Source: Symbiodinium sp. CCMP2592
Lineage: Eukaryota; Sar; Dinophyceae; Suessiales; Symbiodiniaceae
Assembly: GCA_905221615.1 (NCBI GenBank)
Contig: CAJNDT010004691.1
Coordinates: forward strand, 111,001-175,000
Direction of reading: 5' to 3'
Length of the DNA: 64,000 bases
In this document: piece by piece, positions 33,701 to 47,300 of the stretch
How the letters are laid out: every line of letters begins with the position of its first letter
Position numbering within the stretch: position 1 is the first letter of the stretch
Made by a program: the position numbers and the translations under genes
The notes under the pieces: model-generated
Database searches by the model: none
Seen by the model: only the letters and a program-made list of their open reading frames with translations
What the model was told of the DNA's origin: nothing

Positions 33701-36700
33701 TAGGGCTTATAGAGTTTAGGGTTGATAGGGTTTGGGGTGTGTAGGGTTTAGAGTTTAGGGCTTGTAGGGTTTGTTGGGTTCAGAGGGACTTCGCAAGTAG
33801 AACTTCAGGGAGGTGTCTTCAATAACGCCTGTTTTTAGGGGCTCCTTTAAGGGGTCTACAAGGGGTATATCATTGCTCTACAAGGAATGTCGGGGGACTT
33901 AGCGAGTAGGTATTCTGTTGAGTTACAAATACCATAACCGCAATTCGAGTTCCTGTTAGGGTGCTTATAACTCAAAACAAAGCCACATACTACGCCCCCC
34001 TGACCCTCCTAGTAGAGGGCTCTGTAACAATGGTTCTACGACGATTTTTGAGGGGTTCTATAAGGGTTCTTGGCCCAGGGCACTAGGGTTCTAGGGTCGA
34101 GGGATTTGGGCTTAGAGTTTAGGGATCCAGGGTTTAGGGCTTCTGAAAGGAACCTTCAAAAGGACTCTTCTGTAAAGGAAGCTTGAACCCCCAAAAGGAA
34201 CGAACCCCTAAAATAACTCTACAAACTCTAACCCCAAAGGAAGCCTCAAAGGAACATTGATAACCATGACAGAACCCTGGAAGGAAACCTTAAAGGATCC
34301 CTTGACTTTGTAATAGTTGGGCAACGTTTTACATGTTTATGGGTACTTAAACCCAATTCAATAAGGACTAGAAATTTAATTTTTTAATCCTATCCCAACC
34401 ATGAACTAGTTGAAACCCGAAGCCCAGGCTAAGCGGAGTTCTCGAATCCGCTGCCGGCGAGTGCTGGCACGAGCCGACAGACCTACTTTGCAGTACAGGC
34501 ATCGTAGGGCTTACCTTAACCTACCGAACCCTCCCTTTTTGTGGGTTCTTATTGGACCCTACCAACAAGTCGGTTCTAGTGGGTCAAGGTAGGGTTAAGG
34601 GCTCAGGTGGGGTTCGGATTTCGTTCGGGCTGAAGGTTTGGAGTTTATGGTTCAAAGTTTAGGGGTTTAGGGGTTGTTGCCTTCTGTCCTATGGTTTTGG
34701 ATCCAACCCATGAATGCGACTACCTCTGAAATGCGGAGATTCAAAAACAAAGTTTAGTGTCCCTGAACTAAACTCAAGTTTGTAATATGGTTTGCAATTA
34801 GGGTTTAAGGTTTCGGGTTTACTACACGACATGACTACCATCTTCAACCCCTTTACGTCATCGTGTGGGAATCACGTAGGAACCTGCAACGAACCCAGAA
34901 CCCGCAACGTTCCGCCCTCACCCAAAGGGTCCTAGCTACCAAGTATCCCCCATATGAGCACCGCAAAGTTTGGGGTTGTTTTCAACTCTCGCAACACGAA
35001 ACGGGCAGACATGGGTAGACAAAGCGTGACGATAGCTCCTTAGGATCCTTTGGGTATTCGGAGCCTGAAAAAAGCCCTAAACCCTCGTCATCAGTGGAGG
35101 CCTGCAGGCCTGCGTTCAGAGCAGCTGGCGTTTGGCCCCAGAGTTGTTACAGCAGGCTCTTGCCCTTCCTGTTACAGATCAGCACAGGGTCTTTGTAGGG
35201 TTTACATTACAGGGTTTCTAATTGTAAGGGCTCATGCAAGGGTTTCGCACAGGGCGATTCAAAATTAGGATAGGTTGAGGGGGGAGGGGCATATCAGAGC
35301 ATGGTTGCTATGTAGGGACTGCAGGGGTGATACCTTTGTTGATGGTTCATGTTGCTGTAAAGGGCACTTGGGGCTGTCGTGTTTTGGAAAAGCGGCTACA
35401 GCCCCGAAGGTCTGAAAAGCCAATCAGGGTCACGGTCATCTGGAACCCATGTAACATCTAGGTGTCGCAGTAATTTCGGAAAGCTACCCCTTACTTTTAG
35501 CCATTAAGACCACAACAATTAGCAGGAGCCGACACCTGGTGAGCTTACCATCCCCGTAAAGGGAGGTTTCTGTCTACACGTGCAGCCTGGGGCTGTTCAA
35601 GGTTTTGTTGAAGGTTTCTCCTCAGAGCACTCATATTGCCAGTGTAGGTCCAGATACTCCGTGGGTTTGGGTGCTTTCATGTGAGTAGGTGTGCTATGTT
35701 AAGATACCCGATAAGGTAGCGAAGGTGTTGCCGAGCCGCAAGCCCGGAAGCTCACTACTCTTACCTGCCTGCTCAAGCCCTATTGAAAATCCTTTCGGAA
35801 TGTGGAAAAACAGTGTTGGCAAAATCAACCATCTTCGAATCCTGGAGATTGCTACTCGGTTGCGACACAACCACAACGCGCAACCCTGCACCGCAAGAGC
35901 CTAAAAGCACCAACACTTTCCGAAACCCGCAAGTCCTTCTAGTGAACCACAGAGTTTTGGAACATGCATTTCGGAAAACTCGCGCTGGGATAGATTATAC
36001 TTTGCCGTAAATGGCACGAGGAAAATTATGTTCCAACTCCTGGCTGATTCAACCTAACGAACCCCCAACACCTCAAACTCCTAAACCTCTAAATTTGCCT
36101 GCAAGATCGGAGCTTGGGGCTTCCGTGGGCGCCCTTAAGGGCTCTACGATAGAAGTTTGAATAATTGCCACATATGACTTAGGGTTCCTTATTATAGTTA
36201 GACTGTAAAGGAGCCCAAAACCCCATTTTAACAATTAAGGCGCCTACATTATAGGGCTTCTAGAAGGAGCTTTGAGGCTTGGTTGGGTTACTTTAGCTTC
36301 AGATTTCCTACATGATAGGGTTTAGGGTTTAGGGTTTAGGGTTTAGGGCTTCTATAAGGGCCTTAGGCTTCAGATTTCCGACTTCCGCTCCACGTTTGCG
36401 AGGCTTCCAAAGCAGCTCTACAGCCCTCAAGCTTGAGCCAGCCGCACGCCCAGAATTTAGAGTTTAGGGGTGTAGTAATTAGGGGTTTGGGGGTTTAGTA
36501 ACTAGTTCAGTTTAGGCTTTAGTATTTTGGGGTTCAGGGTTTAAAGGTTAGGGTTGTAGGGTTTAATTGGGTTTAGGGGTTTAGGGTTATAGGGTTTAGG
36601 GTTTCCGAGGGAGGCCAGTGATTTAGGTCGTAGGGTTCCGTAAGGTTGGGGGTTGTAACGTTTACGTAGGTTTTTCGGCTTATAGGTTTCCCTAAGGGTC

Positions 36701-38312
36701 CATGTATCCAAATAGTGCATACTTGGTGCCCTGTGTACCTATATAGGGAGTACTTTAAGGTCAAAGTATGTCCTGCTTGGGTACATGGACCCTTAAACTC
36801 TAAACCCTTATAGAACCGTGAAAGGAACCCTTATAGAACCCTGAAAGGAGCCCATAAAGAACCCTTAAAGGAGCCCTTAAAGGAGCCCTATTTGGCTACA
36901 TGGACCCCTAGGTTTTAGGTATTCAAAGAACCCGGATCTGGGCTTACCCAAAGGATCCTATGTACCGATATAGTAGAATGTAGCGGGTTTCCATATATGG
37001 GTAGTTATCAAAATTATGGCCCCTTGTTGGGTATCCTATTAGATGCCGTATTATAATATGGACCCAAAAAGGGACCATAATTTTGACAACCACCCATATT
37101 AGGAATTACTATACTAGGGAAGTATCCCCCGTAACAGTACAAAGGACCCAGTTTGGGTTATACAATTTTTGACGATCGACTGAAGGGATCGGGTAGCCCT
37201 GGGATTTTATGTTTATGGTTGCCCATAGGCCCCATAGCAGTTCCTTCTTGGGGTTCATGTTTAGAATCCTACAAGGTAATCCCAAAAAGGAACTACTATG
37301 GGGCCTTAGGGTAGGTCCAAACTCAGGTTCTAAATTTCGGGTTAGTGTGGTTTTTGAGTTTAGGGTTTGTGGGTGTTGGGTTTGAGGGTTTGGGGGCGGT
37401 TTAGGGTACTATAGGCTTCAGGTGTTTTTTTCTTTTTATGTTGAGGTGTTAGGGGGTTTGGAGGTAAGTTTTAGGGGTTGCGTTTGAGGGCTCGGGCATC
37501 ATTCAGGTGTTTAGGTGTTAGTTTTGGGGCCCGAAACCCTAAACTAACCCTTGAAACCCCTAAACCCTAAACCGTTTGAGGGTTTCGGGGCTTTGGATTT
37601 TCAACAGTCAAGGGCCTCAATACCTCGAAGCGTTAGGGATCCGGCCTGAAGACCTTGCTCCAAAAACAACTTGGTAGCTGAGTGGATACACTTTATTTAC
37701 ACTTTCTTGTATAATACTACCCACTATAAAGCTTTGAAAGTGTACACTTTTTGTGGCGTATGAACTCAGCAACTAAGACAAACCCGTTCCGAAACCCAAA
37801 ACCCTGAGTCTCAAACCCTAGCAGAATCATCGCGCTTCAAGCCTCAATCAGAAGCACCCCGAACACCTCGAAGCTGCTGAGCTTTTCAGGAACGCTGTGC
37901 TGTCTTCCCTCGATTTGGACTCCTGGCCCTGCGCCCTCGAGCTTGTTCAGGGAGTTCGTGCTCAGCGCCTCGAATGCGTTTGCTACGCCATTATGGGTTT
38001 AGGGTTTAGGGTTTATGGGGTTTATACCCCCAATACCCTACGATATAGTAGGTTATGACCCTTTAATTATAGGGTCTGACCCCTAAAACAGTAGGTTTTG
38101 GGATCCCCAGGCAAATCACCCTGACAAGTAGGGGTCATGTACCCGTATGCTACGACTCCTCACATGACATTTGAACCTTGAGCTCTTTTGGGGTACATGT
38201 TAGAAGCTGCCCCCACCCTGTAATAGTGGTATAATAGGAATATAATAGGGCCCTAATATAATCCTATATAATCCTTATGGTCACTATTACAGGGTGGGGG
38301 CCCCTTCTAAGG

Positions 38313-38387
<75 letters not shown>

Positions 38388-41300
38388 CTTTTGGGGTACA
38401 TGTCGTCCTGAGTCCTGAATGTCGGGCTTTTAGTTCTGGCCGTCATGATCTTTTATCGAGGCCTGGGGCTTTTGCAGTACAGAGGCGTATCAGGGGCTGT
38501 TTCAAGAACCCTAAACGGTTTAGGGTTTAGGGTTTAGGGTTTAGGGTTTAGGGTACCCTCAACCCTTTTCCCTAAGCCCTAAACGAACCCTAAACTCTGT
38601 ACTTAGAACTCGATGTGAACCTAGATACCTGACTTATGGGACGTGTCATGTGGTTACAAACTCGATATACATACAGGTGTAACGGGCTCACAAGAACCAT
38701 AACTGTGTAATAAGCTAGACCAAGATATATTAGTTTTGATTCATTGGGGTAGAACCCAAAGGACTTTAAGTACGTATATAGCAAAATGGAGGGTTTCTCC
38801 CGTAGGAAGTACTATTATGATTTGGGGAAGTATCCCCCCCATAACAGTATCTAGAACCCTTTGGGTAAATACCCTCCCCTCCGTCGCCCGGCCCCAACAA
38901 TTCAACACCCTAAACCGCTAAACTTTCCTAAACACTAAACTAAACCCACTCTCAACCATCACCTCCTAAGCTCCAAGTTGAAGAGCTCTCGCTCGTGGCT
39001 TCAGCACTGGGCCAGCGAAGCTTCCACTGGAGTTAGTTTATGTTACGACTTAAAACTTCTGCCCACACGCAGATACTCCTGAACCCTCGACCCTAAAATT
39101 GAGTACCATATAAACCCTAAGCCCTAAACACCAAAGTCGATTTCTGAGGTCAGTCCCGATAACGAGCTCTCTGATTGGCTCCGCGGCGACTTCGCTGAAG
39201 CCTTCCTCCACGGCTTGGGCGCTCTCTTCAGGCGGCTGGGGGGTTTAGGCTTTAGGCTTTGGGGTTTAGGCTTCAGGGTTTAGGGTTTATAGGGTTTAGG
39301 ATTTAGGGTTTAGGGTGTATAGGGTTTAGGGTAGGGTTGGAGGCATGCCAGGGCGCCTGAAGATGGGTTATCCTTTTAGGCCTTGTCGGTGGAGTGTTAC
39401 ACGGAGCTGTAGAGATCTCTAGCATTATATACAGGCGTTACCTATAGCCTCCATTGTAGTTCTTTTTTGCGGTTGCCCTATAGGATCCTTAATGTATAAT
39501 AGGTTAAACCAAAAAAGGAACTACAATGGAGACTATAGCTACTAATTACCTAGACTATTTTGAGGGGTTCCTTGTTGTAAGTACAGTATAATAAAACCAT
39601 CCCCAAGATTCCATTTTTCAATGCCCGTACATTAAATCCTTATAATACCCCATGCCTCCAGGGACCTTATTTTGGGGTCCTTAAGGGGTCTAGGGCCCTA
39701 ACTATGAGGTCCTTGGAGGTTTAGGGATAGCCCTTATAGTAACCCTTATGAACCCCTGTGAATAACGAGCCCATTGTTTCTTTAAGCGCCCGTATATGGG
39801 AGGATCCTACTATTTGGGGTAGTATATTAGGGTCCCCTATCTTCGGAAACTCCTATATTGGTTTCCGCCGGCAGCCAGCACAGCTTGTGGCTCTTCGCAG
39901 CTCTCAGGGCCAAGCATCGCAACTCTGAACCGTCGACCAATCCCTAAACCGTCGGCACGAACTCACCAAGCTTAAACCTTGAACCACAAACCTTAAAACC
40001 TGACTAAACCCTAAACCCTAAACCCTAAGCCCTCAACCTGCATGTGTTTACTTGGAGCTATGGGTGCGTTCCGTCTGAAATCTCCGGGCCTAAGCCCAGA
40101 CAGTGTAGGTACCACGGCCTGGGTTCCTTGAAAGGGTTTAGGGTTGAGGGTTTAGGGTTTGGTTTAGGGCTTAGGGCTTACAGTGAAAAGCCCTGAGAGA
40201 TTTTGTAGTAGGGCAATCTTCAACAGAATTATGGGCACTTAAACGCAAGAAGGAATGGACATTTAGATGCCAATTTGCTCTAAACAGTCAACCTTTTACA
40301 CTTTCGCAGGACGTGTTGTTGTATATCGGATAACGGCTTGTGGTGTGTGCAAGACCTTGTTGTTTTTTTGGGGGCGGGCTATTGGAGCAAGTGGGGTCGA
40401 CCTTGTCCCTTCAGGGGATCGCAATTGTATGGAGGACCAGCAGGAGCGGAAACGCATTATGAAGCTGGTGTCAGACGCCTTTCCCCCCAGAACCACCAAA
40501 GGCAGTACCCCCACCGGTCCAACCAAGCATGCCACCACCCAAGAAGAAGGCGCGGCCAGTGCAGAACATCTGGAGCCATGCGCCGACGATCCCCTTCTCC
40601 ATGCCCGCGTCGTCGTGGCTGCGGACATGTTGTCACGAGGCATGGACTTCAATCAAGTCGGTCGCACGGCTCCAAAATGGCACAACGTTTGGGGTTCGCC
40701 AGAAACGCAGCAAACGGCAGAAAAGCTCATGGTTCTTTGAAGTGCTGGTCCTGGTCCAGATACGAGACCTCTGCCCAAGCGCTGAACTCACTGAAACCCG
40801 CTTCAGCCACCGTAGGACCGGAACGCCCTCAACCGAGACCCTGAAGCCTGAAAGGCAACTTAAGTTGAGAACCCTAACCCTAAACCCTAAACGCCCTGAA
40901 ACACCTGAACCCTAAACCCTATACTATAACCCTAAACCCTAAACCCCCCTGAAACCCCTGAACCCTAAACCCTATACCCTAAACCCACCTTAAACCCCTG
41001 AACCTTCTGTGCGTCTTGAGCTTGCTTAAAGGATCATGGGACTTAGTAACTAGTGTTATAATTAGGATAGCTGTACTTATAACTACTTATAATCCCAATT
41101 AAGGTACTTATAACCTTACTTACTAAGTCCCATGATCCTTTGATTATGGAACCCCTATAGATCCCTTTTAGGAACCCGATTATAGAACCCTCTAGTGCCC
41201 TTATTAGAAGGAACCCTGAACCTTACTTACAGTTTACTTACTAAGTCCCATGATCCTCCAAGTACAGGCCTCCTGCAGCAGGCAAAGGCGCTCCAGGTGC

Positions 41301-44300
41301 AGACGCATGCGCCTGATCAGCAAGCTGACCCTAAGGCCCTGAACCCTAAGCCCCAAAGCCCAAATGGGAGTTTCCGAACATTAGGGGTACCGTATTTTGG
41401 GGTCCTTGTACTAAGGATCCTACTGTTTAGGGTACTATCCCAAAGGCTCCATGTATCTTCATAGTAGATACTTAAGCCCTAAAGGGGTCCCTATATAGGT
41501 ACTTCAAGGCCTAAGTATATACTATAAGGGTACATGGAGCCATAGGGGAACAACCCTAAGGGTTTATAGGGTTTACGGTTTTTGATGGGGTACCTTATTT
41601 TGGGGCTCCTTGTAATGGGGATCGTACTGTTCAGGGTACTATAAGCGTCCAAATAGTCCTTATTTATAGTTGTTGATACCTGAAAAGGCCCTAAACCCTT
41701 ACAGAAGGGAGTGCTTGGACCCTCTAGGCTAGGTATCGATGGAGAGTGCCACGGAATTGTGTTGTTTTCTGTATCGATATGGGATACTCTTTACATTGCC
41801 TTAGGGGCTCGTTAAGTATATGGAGCCTTCGTGCTGGAAACATCAATCCCCCCAAACCCTATAAACCCGAAGCACAGTGCATGTTGAGCTGAAAAAATTC
41901 TAATCCCCCAAACCCTATAAACCCGAAGCACAGCGCATGTTGATAATGGTTTTCTACATGTAGGTGTAAATGCTCAACCCCTAGAGAAGCCCCAACGATA
42001 AAACACTGAGCATCAGGTTCAACCCCCGAAGCCTAAACCCTCAACACTAAACCGTAAAACCTGAAGAGCTCAATCTTGGCCTCGGTTGTTTTAACTCGGC
42101 CTGGCTGGGTAGAGAGGGTTTGTCCTCTGTTGGTATCACAACCTTCCGTAATTCCAGCGGTTAACCTCTTTTAAAGTTAGTTATAAAGACCTACCATACT
42201 TGCAGAGGCCAGCCTTTTTGCTTCAAAGACCTAGAAAGAATTTCATAGCTCGGCTTAACCTCTTCCTTGTCAAAACACCTGCCGTCGGGTAACCTTTTTG
42301 TTCTAAAGACCTACCATAGAGGTCTAAGTCAACCTTCTTGTTAGAACGACTCACCATAAGTCCATGCCGCAGGTAGGGCTAATCTGGTATACAAGTATCC
42401 CATAATTCCATAGGTTAACATGTTCTTCGCTAGGCTCCAGGAAAATCCGAACCATTTACTTGTGCAGTGCTGGCGAGCTGAAGAAGTCTAAACCCTAAAC
42501 CCTAAAACCTAAACCCTAAACCCTAAACCCTACAGCCGAACCCCCGAAGCCCAGCCTCGTTAGGGTCTGGGCTGCGGGTATAATACCCTACAGGTCCAAC
42601 GGTTGATGACGTAAATCCTGCATGGCCCATAACGAGTAATATACCATAATTCCCATAGTTTAGGGTCCTTAAGGTAATGCAGGATTTATATCATCAACAG
42701 AAGTACTCTCTAGTGAAGGACCCGAACCCGTTGGGATTAGAGTGGATATTCAGGGCTGCAACAGACTAGCAACGGGTATATTAAGACTTTGGGTTCGACA
42801 TGTGGGCGGGACCATCTGCAAACCCTACACTGGGACCTATAAGACTTACGGCTTGTTTGCGCTCTGAGGTGGGGTACCACAATGCCGTCATTGGCCTGTT
42901 CGCGGATGCTTCTTCTTGGCGATGTGCTGTGTAACTCTGAACAAGAAAGCCTACGCTTCCGACTACAGCCCAGAAGCTTAGAAGCTCTGTGGAGTGTTCT
43001 CGGGTGTTGGTCCAGTTTTCTGTAGGGTCTTGAGACGTTGTTGATTCAGTAAAGCAGCAAGGTTCAGAGTTTAGTTGAAGGAGCAGGGATTACATAAATT
43101 GAACCTCCTGATCGTTTTGCTACTGTTAGCGCCCAGAGTCCAATTCGTAAATCATAAACTGCCCCCTTACCCTATGCCTCACACTAAACCTTAAACCCTC
43201 AACCTTCCTTCCTCCAAGCAGAGCTATGTTTTTGGGCTGTGCTCGTTTCCGAAAATTGGTGGTACCAGTACCTTATTTTGGGGATCCTTATTTTAATCCT
43301 GCCATTCAGGGTAGTATATCAGGGTCCCCTATTTTCGGAAACCACCATATAGTCTATACTTGGGCCTTAAAGAGCAACCGTTTAAGGCCTAAGTGTCTAC
43401 TATCCAGTATCCATATGCAGCCTTAGCGGAAACAGAACATACCATGATGGGAGCACAGAAAGAGGTCGCCATGAGTCAGATCCTCGCTGTGGATGCCCAA
43501 GCCTGGGTCCAAACCTAAACCCCCCGAAAAGCTGAGATCGCGCTTTTGGGCTTGAGGCATTGACTGACAGGTCTCTGAAATCACGCTGAAAGGTTGATGT
43601 TGCCGGAGGCCAATGAGTAGTTAGAATAGGGTGTTGAGGGGAAGCTTACTATAAGTGTTAATCGGGGACTATTGTTAAGGGCTGCTAGTCTACACCTTAT
43701 AAACCTTAGATCCCAAACACGAAAATCTCCACCCTGAGCCCCCCTAAGCAGCATGTGGGTTCATACGAGCCCTTTCGGCAACCTGTAACTGTAAAGCCTT
43801 TATGGCTTGGTTGTGTTGATTTGCCTATGCAGTAAAGATATGTCTGTTTTCGGGGTACAATTAATCAATTAACCTCGAACAACTTGCCGTTGTAAGGACA
43901 TATCATGTATCAGGAACTCAGAAAAAGGAATCCTTTAAGGGCAGGTCTTGTAAGTCTTATGGTGTTCAAAAAGCGCTAGGGGTATGCAGTTTCCTCTCTC
44001 AACTTGAACGCGACACCTTGAGCCATCAACAGAGTATCAGTACCCCAAGGGTCCAAGTACCTAATAATCATATACTCTCCAAAATCCTAACCTGCATAAC
44101 TACTATCCTAAAGCCGAATACCTGATTATTGGGTCCTTTGGACCCTTGGGGTAAGACCCGAAGTCCGCAAATTCCCTTATGTAAACCCTATACCCCATAA
44201 TATACACCCTAATCCCTACAACTGAATCCGAAACCCCGAACAGGTCGTCAAATCGTTCCCGAGCCCAGGCAAGAGCTAGACGCCATGCTTTGGTCCTCGT

Positions 44301-47300
44301 GCAAGTTGGTGCCTGGAGCTGCAAACAGAGTTGTCCACGGTTTAGGGTTTTAGGGTTTAGGGTTTGGGGTTTAGGGTTTGGGGTTTAGGGTTTTGGGTTT
44401 TGGGGGTTTGGGTTTGGGTTTAGGGTTAAGTTGTGAGGTCATTTGAGGTGTTTGTTGGGATCACCGGAATGATTACAAAGACAGGGTAGTAGAGCTGGTC
44501 AAGAGGTTTTCAAGCAAAGGTAAATGGAGATAAACGGCTCTAAATCCTATAATTCCTAATCCCCAAGCCCTCTTGTCCACAGATTACGCCCTAAACTCTG
44601 TAACGGGTTTTCTTCAGCGACTGCTAGTGTGAGATGGTGCGTGATTGAATTTGCTTGTGAGAGGCTGGATATCTTTTGTACCTAGCGGGCCCCAAGGCTC
44701 CGTGTACTCATGTATTATGTATTTTGGCCCTGAAGTCCTCGTATATGGGACTACATTAAGGCCACAGTTTGTATTATATAAGTACATGGACCCTTAGGGT
44801 AGAATGGGGGCCGGAACAACGGAAATACGCCTCCCTGAACTCTGTATGCCGTTTAGCTGTGTTCATGCTTAGCCCGGGTGTTGTATATAATGCAGTTGTG
44901 AATGTTGGGATAGGGTTTAGGGTTTAGGGGTTTAGGGTTTAGGGGTTTAGGGTTTAGGGTTTTGATTTACAAGTTGGCGGTTTAGGGTTGAGTGACCCGG
45001 AGATCAGGCCATCAGCCAGCCAGCACCGGAGCCCTCCCTCCGTAAACATGCAACTTGAACGCCCATAACCTTACGCCTGTAATCCCTAAACCCTGTAAGC
45101 CTTAGAGCTTAGAGCCCTGAAGATTATAGCCTTACACTCTAAACCTCATATTCTAAAGCCATGAGCTTTTCCAAACCCCAAACCTTATACCGTAAGCCCT
45201 ACATAGTGCAATCCCTCTGACTCTAATCCCTAAGCCGTCCTAAGCCCTAGAAGCCCTTGACCCTGCGCCTGAAGATCAGAGCCTCAGGATTGCATCGCAC
45301 TAGACCCTAACACCCCAAGCCCTTAAACCCTAAACCCAAAGCCCTCAACCCTAAACCTTAAGCCCTCTAAGGCCCTTTACCCTTTGCCCTAAGCCCCAAG
45401 GCCTAAACCCCAAGCCCCAACCCTCAATCCTAAACACTAAACTCTAATCCCTAAACCCTAAACTCTGAACCCTAAACTCTAATCCCTAAACCCTAAACTC
45501 TAATCCCTAAACCCTAAACTCTGAACCCTAAACTCTAATCCCTAAACCCTAAACTCTAATCCCTAAACCCTAAGCCCTCAGCCCTCAGCCCTAAGCCTGA
45601 GCCTCAGGATCGCATCAGCCTCAAGGCGTCCCTTGCAGCTTGCGAAGCCTCTTCCACCTGGAGGCTCCTCCGTTAAAGGAGCCCTTAGAGGGACTTTTAG
45701 GATCTGCCGTTTAAAGGAACCCTTAAAGGGATCTTTTGCATCCTTCTTTAAAGCAGCCCTGAAAGGGATCTAGAGGCTCCGCCTTTGAAGGAGCCCTGAA
45801 AGGGATCTAGAGGGTCCTCCTTTAAAGCAGCCCTTAAAGGGATCTGCAGGATGCCCGTGAAAAGAGCTTTTCAGGGAGCCCTTAAAGCCCTGTAAACCCT
45901 TAGAAGGAGCTCTTTGAGGAAGCCGTAGAGGAGTCATTCGAGCACCCCGTAAGGGGGTCTACCTGGAGGCTCATACCCTAGCCCTTCTTTAGAGCGCCTA
46001 CTTTTAAGATAACAGATCCTAACCATAAAACTAGGTATCCCCAAAAAAGTAATGGTATGAGCCTCTAGGTATAGCGTCCCTTTAAGGGCCACTTTGAGGG
46101 GAAGGCTTGGCTAAGGGATCTATAGGGTTACATTAAGGGCTCTTTTCAAGCATCTCTGCGGTCCTTTGGGGTCCCTTTACCGTTGCTTTGAAGGTTCGTT
46201 TTGAATAGCCCTTTAAGGGATCCATAGGAGTTTTGGGTTTAGGGCTTAGGGTGCTCCTACTTTGGGGTGAGGGATTTAGCGTTCTACTGAGGGGTTCGGG
46301 GGTTTAGTGTTTGAGGGTTGAGGGTTTAGGGTGAAGTTCACGGTGGTGCCACATGGGGCTTAGAGGTACGGTTACTTTAGGGGCTTTCCTTGGTGTCTGC
46401 AAGCTTAGTTGTAACCCAGTTCGTAAGTCACCCGATGTAATGAGCCCTAAATGCTATACGAGTTGTAGCCCAGATATTAACTCACCCGATTTCACGAATG
46501 GACGCCAATTTGGGAGTTTCCGAAAATTAGGGGTACCTTATTTGGGGTCCTTATACTAAGGATCCTACTAAATAGGGTATTATACCGGGGTCGCCTATAT
46601 TCGGAAACCCCATTTCAAAAACAAGAGAATCCCAAGCCTTAAAACCCAGCTAGGACCCAGAGTAGGCCCTTCTTCCCTTTTTGTACGGTTCACGTTCCCT
46701 TGTAATCCCCTTTAATTAAACAAAAAAGGGCACCCTTTTTATTCCTATGTTACTCTTAGGTCTAGCCAGAGGCCAGCTATGGGCATCCTGCGACACAGGG
46801 ACACCTCCAACCAGGAGGTCAATGCCGCGGTCCAGGCCTTTCCGGGCCTACAGTAGAAGCGCAAAAGTTTGAAACCCCATAGCCTCAATCCTTGAGAGTA
46901 ATGTATAGGGAACCACAGCACTAGTTGTCCTTAATCCGGTTTCCAATTTTCTTGGGTTTGCTGCAAGTGTCCTTCATGAACAGCGGGTACTCGGAGCCTC
47001 CGAATCCCCTTAACTAAGGAATATACCTTAAAAGTATAGTAGGATCCATAATACGAAGTAGGACCAGGATCCATAATATGATATATAAAGTACATTCCTT
47101 AATTGAGGGGTTTTGGAGGCTCTGAGTTTTTGGGCGATAACAAGGGGTCGGTTTGACGGTCGGGTTGCGGCTTCGATGATAGGGTTTCACTTTGTGCATG
47201 CCTCGTCGTATCATCCCCCGGCTGCCCCCATACCCTAAGCCCCAACACCCAAAGCCAAACCAAGCTAGTAAGTTACTAGCTTCAGAAAACGGCGGGGCCC

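Larger units (their letters stand above)
35171..37863. other. Intron-like stretch
   Basis: Holds hairpins I (35950), H (36690), B with nested C (36948), J (37228) and U (37655), and short heptads. The island 35700-35900 is open on both strands, but neither frame is convincing. Confidence 0.45.

Noticed and set aside
38294-38530. Poly-leucine open frame
   Set aside because: Translation of the (TAC)n microsatellite and hairpin D.
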